This document shows, one piece after another, positions 58,691-64,000 of a stretch of 64,000 nt of DNA. The translations under genes were made by a program, and so were the position numbers. The stretch's first letter is position 1, and the number at the start of each line of letters is the position of its first letter. Source of the DNA: Gaeumannomyces sp. JS-464 (lineage: Eukaryota; Ascomycota; Sordariomycetes; Magnaporthales; Magnaporthaceae); NCBI GenBank assembly GCA_002197995.1, contig NGZR01000001.1, forward strand, positions 13,969,501-14,033,500. Direction: 5' to 3'. The notes beneath the pieces are model-generated. The model did not search any database. It worked only from the letters and a program-made list of their open reading frames with translations, and was not told the DNA's origin.

Positions 58691-60288
58691 TTAGATACCC
58701 AGAGTGAACTCGACACCGACGTCGATTTCCCGAGCTGTTAAGCAAGGACGAATAAAGTTAGCCGTTTGGTTCCTGTATTAGAGGGGAGATTTCTAGATTC
58801 GACTCACCCATCTTGACAACCTTAGACAGCTGGACCGACTTCTCGGCAGCGCTCTGCAGGTCGTCAATGGAGAAGATCTTCATGCCGGAGTCGTTGATGA
58901 TCTGGTGGGCCTGTTCCATGTTGGTACCCTGCAGACGAGCGATGATGGGGATCTTGAGGTTGAGCGACTTGACAGTCTGGATCAGACCGTTGGCGATGTG
59001 ATCGCAGCGGACGATACCGCCGAAGATGTTGACAAAGATAGCCGTGACCTTAGGGTCGCTGGTAATGAGCTCAAAGGCCTCCTTGATGGCGGCAGGCGTG
59101 GCACCGCCACCGACGTCGAGGAAGTTGGCCGGGCACCACCGTTCAGCTTGATGATATCCATGGTGGCCATGGCCAGACCAGCACCGTTGACCAGGCAGCC
59201 AATGTCGCCGTCTAGCTTGATGAAGTTCAGACCCGACTCGGCGGCGCGCACCTCATTCAGGGTCCTCCTGGGTGGTGTCGCGCAGCTCAAAGATCTCCTT
59301 CTGGCGGAAGTCGGCGTTGTCGTCGAAGCCGAACTTGGCGTCCATGCACATGACCTTGTGGTCCGACGTCTCAGACAGCGGGTTGATCTCGATCTGGGTC
59401 ATGTCCTTCTCGATGAAGATCTTGTACAGCTTCTGGATGGTGTCCTTGGCCTCTTCAATGCACTGCTCGCTGAAGCCCAGGTTCTGGGCGATGCCGCGCG
59501 CAACATCGTCGGTGACGCCCTTGTTGATGTCGATGTAGGTGGTGGTGATGGCGTCGGGGTTCTCCTTGGCGACACCCTCGATGTCCATACCGCCCTGCGA
59601 CGACGACACGATAACGGGGCCCTGCGAGGCACGGTCCATCAGGACGGCCAGGTAGAACTCGCGGCGGGCAAACTTGCGCTCGCAGATGTAGACGGCATTG
59701 CACAGGCGGCCGCCGGCGCCCGTCTGCTTGGTGATGAGCTTGTGGCCGATCATCTGGTCGGCGAACATCTTGGCCTCGGTGGGCGAGTAGATGACGCGCA
59801 CACCACCCTTCAGCCCGTTGTCGAAGGTGCCCTTGCCACGGCCGCCGGCCAGGACCTGAGCCTTGATGACCATATCATCGCTGCTGATCTCCTTGGCCAC
59901 CTGTTCGGCCTCGGCCGCCGTAGTCGCAACCTTGCCGGCGGGCACAGAGATGCCGTACTGCATGCCAGAAGAGCGTCATTGTCAGTTGCCGACTCGGTGC
60001 GGAGAGGAAGCTCGAATAGCTCTGAGGTCATGGGGTTGCCAGGGTTCAGTGCGTCGTACCTTGCGGAGAAGGTCGGCCGAGAGGTACTCGTGGATGCTCA
60101 GAGCTCTCCGTTGTTGCTGGGCGAGGCCGGGGAGTCTGGAGGAAAGAGCAGGCTAAGCGGGAGGGGTCGCCAGGTCAGCAGTGTGTCCTGGAGCTGGAGC
60201 AGGGTACTTCTGGAAGAAGGAGCTCGCAAGAGGAACAAACCTTGGGCACAGCCGAAGCCAGAACTCTACTGCGAGCGAGCTTGAACAT
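58691..60288 (-). CDS. LSC2: Succinyl-CoA ligase beta subunit, mitochondrial
   Basis: Exons 60288-60241, 60152-60060, 59957-58808 and 58734-58691 give 444 residues, the usual length. A basic N-terminal mitochondrial leader ([16 protein letters not shown]) precedes [23 protein letters not shown]-grasp blocks follow: [46 protein letters not shown], then [15 protein letters not shown], a FLDVGGGAT segment and [18 protein letters not shown]. The enzyme joins succinate and CoA with nucleotide phosphorylation in the TCA cycle, with the alpha subunit not present here. An extra base near 59266 and a missing base near 59133 cancel, so overall phase holds. The second exon acceptor (TTAG at 60153) was chosen by phase over a closer CAG at 60136. 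Confidence 0.93.
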
Positions 60289-62698
60289 TGTGAAGAAAAG
60301 AGGCCGATCAAGCAGCGGAACAAAAAAGAAGGGAACTTCAGAGATAGGACAGACAAGCACCGGGTTGTCTGTGCAATTGGTCTCCTTCAGCGCATCAACT
60401 GACGTCGGGTTTGGCTCCGAGGCTTTTTTCCAGCTTGGTTGCTCAATCGCAATCTGAGAAAATGACCAGTCTGCGATGCACGTTGCACGAGCTTTGCCCG
60501 TCCCGGCGTCACGGGAATTTCCGGTCCAATGGCTGTGCGCCAGACGCTGGTGGGAGAGGGAAGCTGGATTCTGATCTGATTGGCTGGGCACGCCTGCAAG
60601 GTGCGACGTGGGGCTGCGCTCGATGAGCTTTAGTCGGCTAACGGCTGCGAACGAACTAAACCGGAAAATTTCGGGCTCCTGCAGCATGGGAATAGCATCA
60701 AAAAATGCGCATTTTGGAAAATGAGAAAACATAGCAGAACAAAAACTAGAAAAATGTTTTTATAGGTAATAGCAATCTAATCCGGTGATGATCGAGAAAC
60801 TATTTCGGACAGCACCTCCGCCCACTCCATCAACTGTGATTGCTGCGGTTTACACAAACGAGTCAGTCTCGTTCACTTTCGCGATCCAATGGACCGGTCA
60901 AGTATACCCACCAGGTAACTTTGAACCCCATCATGGACGGACAGACACACATATAAAACACAAGACAGGTAATAGTCACGCCTGTGGTTGATTACGAGCT
61001 GCATCCTCGACCGCGTCTCAAGCCCGGGTGTCCAAAGGCCCAGCAGCCGAGGCGCGGGGAGCATTATACAGGCCCAGACAAAAGAACAGATCGACCTAAC
61101 CTGTGCTCCAATGTGGGCTATTCCCTGGCCAAGCAAAAAGCTAGACAGGAAACCAGCGTTCGACACTGAGTGTAAATGCCTGGACAAAGAGCCGAGAGGC
61201 CGTGGCATGCACTCCAGAATACGCATGGCCAGTCCCGGTTACTCTCGGATGCCTTAGCTATCATGCACCTGCCAGGAGACATATGTTTCCGGGGAATGCG
61301 TATGCCAGTATCATCTACTACGAATATCGCTTTATACGTTGGAAGCCTGCCGAGGGGTCCCAGGGGCCCAGGGGTAGGCCACTGCCCCAGTAAGCCACTG
61401 CCTCAACCGGCGACTCCGCTACGGAATTCGCCCCTCGACATTTATAGCAGAAACATCTGCACTTGCAGATTGCTAGGTTCCGCGGAATGTGTCTATAGAA
61501 TCTGGCGGCTTTTCCAGTGGCAGGTAGCAGAGTCGCCGAACCAGTGCATCACATATACGTCGCAATTTGTCTATTAGGAACGCGATCAGGCAAGACTAAC
61601 GACCTCAACATCAGAAATGCTCTAAATCACTTACACAGTCCACTGATTTCTTAGACTGTCGTCGGCTGAGATGTCCATCGTTTAGGCGCCCTACCTCCCC
61701 CACCACAAAAAAAACGAGACTGCAAAAAAAGCGACTTCAGCCCAACATCTTTCTCTTTACTTTGCCAAGGATTTAAGCAAAAAATAAAACATCTAAATTG
61801 GGTATACAATATTATCAGCGGTATATTAATTAAATTCGCACTTTTCCGTGCAAAAAAGCTGCCGTCGTACCTTTTTTTTCCACACGTTGTTCGTTATCGT
61901 CAATGTACCCGACAGCAGTACCTGGGGCTGCAGTCTCGTTTTTTTTTTTTTTGTAGGCGAGCCTGCGTAGCTATTCGCCCTCACATACACCACTTACCAA
62001 CGGAAAGGACGGAGCTTGGCTATTTAGGTCGCTCCCAACAAATTGGAGACCAAACTTGACCTATATCTATCAGTAAAGCACATTGTCAGGATCACCTCTT
62101 CCTTTCTCCTGCATGTATCGCCTCGCACATCGAAGCGACAGTGTTTGGGCCCTCGCCAAAGTTGAGATGAACTCATTTTTATGCACGTCAGAAGCACCCG
62201 CATAGGTGGGCATGCGCACGCGGGCACACGTATGCACATACCTACGTACGTATACCGGGAGGAGCGAGGCGATACGTCAAGGATTAGCTCTCTCCGATAT
62301 TTGTTAGTCCGCAACTGGTAGACCCCATTGGCTGACATAATTCCGTGCGGGGAAGTGACTGCGTTTCGACCGCCTGATGGTGAATGTGCTGTGCCGTATG
62401 TACGCACGCGCGTACGGCAGCTTCGTCCCTCTGCTTGCCGGCAGACTTCCCATTAAAGGTTGTTGAGTGGACCATCTGTGTTGGCGCAACGGATCAGACG
62501 ACCAACACGAATCTCGATCAAAGACCGCGGTTGTGAGTTGGGGTGAGGCGATAAGCATCCATGTTTAGATGTATTTGAGGGGTAGAGCCGCCATCCATAT
62601 CTGTGTATTGTTAGCACCATGTTCATTTTATTCTTTGGTTGCCTGTAAGAGGAACAAGGCTGCAATCGACGAATTCACGTAACGAACGGGCGGTCACG
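60289..62698. other. Gene-free region upstream of the P450
   Basis: 2.4 kb between divergent starts. AT-rich with T- and A-runs around 61700-61955. No protein or RNA gene recognised. Confidence 0.55.
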
Positions 62699-64000
62699 AT
62701 GGCATTGGAAAAACTGGCCATGCACCCAGGCTACCTCATTCTGGGGGCCCTAGTGGTCTTTTCAGTCTATTATGTTGTCCGGAGAACCATGGTCAACCGC
62801 CGAATCCGGCAGCTGGGCGCCGTGAGAGCCCCAAAGCTAGCCAGCAACCCCTTTTCTGGTACGCTTCGCATCCCCTTGGTCGGTATGCTCCGTGCAAGCC
62901 CCTGAATAAAAAGACGGACAAAAAAACAGCACTCGCTTGGTTCATACGAGCCGGCCAGAAGCAGATGAGCAACAACCTGCTCCCCTTCTTCGACAGCATC
63001 TACCAGCGCGCGACTCCCCAGAGCCCCAACTGCGTCGAGATCTCGGTCGGCCCCTCGATGCGCTTCATCCTGACGCGGGAGCCCGAGCACGTCAAGACGA
63101 TGCTGACAGGCAAGTTTGCCGACTTTGGCAAAGGACCCAAGTTCCACGAGGTCTGGTCTCCCTTCCTGGGGGATAGCATCTTTACGACCGATGGCCCGCT
63201 GTGGCATGACAGCAGGGCTCTGATCCGGCCCATGTTTGTGCGTGACCGGGTCCGGGACCTCGACATCTTCGACCGCTGGACAAACGTCCTCATATCCAAG
63301 CTCCCCGCACCGGGCGAGACGGTCGATGTGATGGACCTCTTCTATCGCATGACGCTCGACGTAACCACCGACTTCCTGCTGGGCCATTCGGTCAACTCGC
63401 TGGACAAGTGGGTGGGATCGATTCGAAAGCGCAGCGCGACATGGGAGCAAGATACTAACAAGGGACCTCTTACAACATAGCCCCAAGAACAACTTTGCTC
63501 GGGCCTTTAACGAAGTCCAGCGGATGCAGATGATGTTGACAATCATGGCGCATGTCACTCCTGCTACTCCCGCCGCTTTCAACTCACTGACGCACCGGCC
63601 CCAAGCTAACACCTTAAAATGACCCGCAGGCCACTGAGGGCACTCGTCCCCACGAACAAGTACCACGCCGGGATCAAGGAGATCGAGCAGTTCATAATGC
63701 CCTTCATCGAGCAGACCCTCGCCCTCCCGCCCTGGGAGCTAGAGAAGCCGTCGTTGCCAGACAGCAGCAAGGAGGTCACCTTCCTGCACAGCATCGCGCG
63801 GTACTCGCGCGACCCAAAGGTGATCCGGGACCAGATCATGGCGGTGCTGCTCGCGGGGCGCGACACCACGGCCGCGACGCTGTCGTGGTGCGTCTACGAG
63901 CTGTCGCACAGCCCGGCTACCGTCCGGCGCCTGCGGGCCGAGATCCTCTCCGTCGTGGGCGGCGCCCGCGGCGGTCACCGCCCGACCTACGAGGACCTCA
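62699..64000 (+). CDS. Cytochrome P450, CYP52/CYP539-like (3' end outside window)
   Basis: Exons 62699-62882, 62930-63407, 63481-63549 and 63630 onward, phases consistent, running off the window at ~390 residues. An N-terminal membrane anchor (YLILGALVVFSVYYVV) is followed by RAPKLASNPF and the helix-B/C part FADFGKGPKFHEVWSPFLGD and LWHDSRALIRPMF (conserved W and R contacting haem). Then come NFARAFNEVQRMQMM, LVPTNKYHAGIKEI and the I-helix oxygen-binding motif LLAGRDTTAATLSW. The K-helix ExxR and the haem Cys lie beyond the end. This pattern is that of fungal n-alkane/fatty-acid omega-hydroxylases in the ER membrane. The third intron has a GC donor (GCATGT at 63550) with a GCTAAC branch site; this choice alone keeps the phase. 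Confidence 0.85.

Noticed and set aside
58905..60284. 459-codon open frame on the plus strand
   Set aside because: Antisense shadow of LSC2; long antisense frames are expected opposite G+C-rich coding sequence, and the protein is Asp/Gly/Val/Arg-biased with no family resemblance.
1..64000. CRISPR arrays, operons, prophage or bacterial insertion sequences
   Set aside because: The window is eukaryotic nuclear DNA; no direct-repeat/spacer pattern or bacterial genes were seen.

Overview
The window comes from the nuclear genome of a filamentous ascomycete, most likely a Sordariomycete. The evidence is G+C-rich coding sequence, short GT-AG introns of about 60-200 bp with CTAAC-type branch sites, monocistronic genes on both strands, and typical fungal families: an AA9 lytic polysaccharide monooxygenase, two fungal-rhodopsin membrane proteins, a Ste6-type pheromone exporter, Mif2/CENP-C, Sey1 and a CYP52-like P450. 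Nothing bacterial, viral or organellar was recognised. I cannot name the species.

Layout. 1.4-8.1 kb: PBDC1/Chp1-like eEF1A chaperone, then a Ste6-like ABC exporter. 8.5-9.6 kb: AA9 LPMO (-). 10.1-10.5 kb: two tRNA-Val genes (-). 12.1-15.4 kb: a Thr-rich secreted protein (+) and an Rkm4-type SET methyltransferase (-). 16.5-17.9 kb: a secreted, multi-copy precursor that looks Kex2-processed, the most interesting gene here. 18.8-22.6 kb: a secreted esterase-713-like hydrolase (-) and a rhodopsin-domain membrane protein (+), transcribed divergently. 22.6-31.1 kb: an 8.5 kb stretch with no recognisable gene, rich in poly-T/poly-A tracts. 31.1-32.8 kb: a low-complexity, regulator-like protein. 35.1-37.0 kb: a second rhodopsin-domain protein (-). 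37.4-37.9 kb: an inverted-repeat element carrying an 18-bp minisatellite. 38.9-41.5 kb: a large uncharacterised protein (-). 42.0-43.8 kb: a badly frame-broken conserved-looking gene (+). 44.4-46.4 kb: a kelch-repeat surface protein (-). 47.8-51.8 kb: MIF2 (-) and RNase H2 subunit A (+), divergent. 53.4-60.3 kb: SEY1, a fructosamine-3-kinase-like gene and LSC2, all (-). 62.7 kb to the end: a P450 cut by the window edge.

Two themes matter for a reader. First, many conserved genes carry single-base frame breaks, mostly one missing base. In most of them adding or removing one base per break makes the exon phases and total lengths add up exactly. I read this as consensus error in the assembly rather than real pseudogenes. 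Second, the genes are not one pathway: housekeeping genes (MIF2, RNH201, SEY1, LSC2, RKM4, PBDC1) are interspersed with secreted or surface genes (AA9, the peptide precursor, hydrolase, kelch, rhodopsin-domain proteins). The peptide precursor at 16539-17949 has no obvious modifying enzymes beside it and is probably a stand-alone secreted peptide gene.
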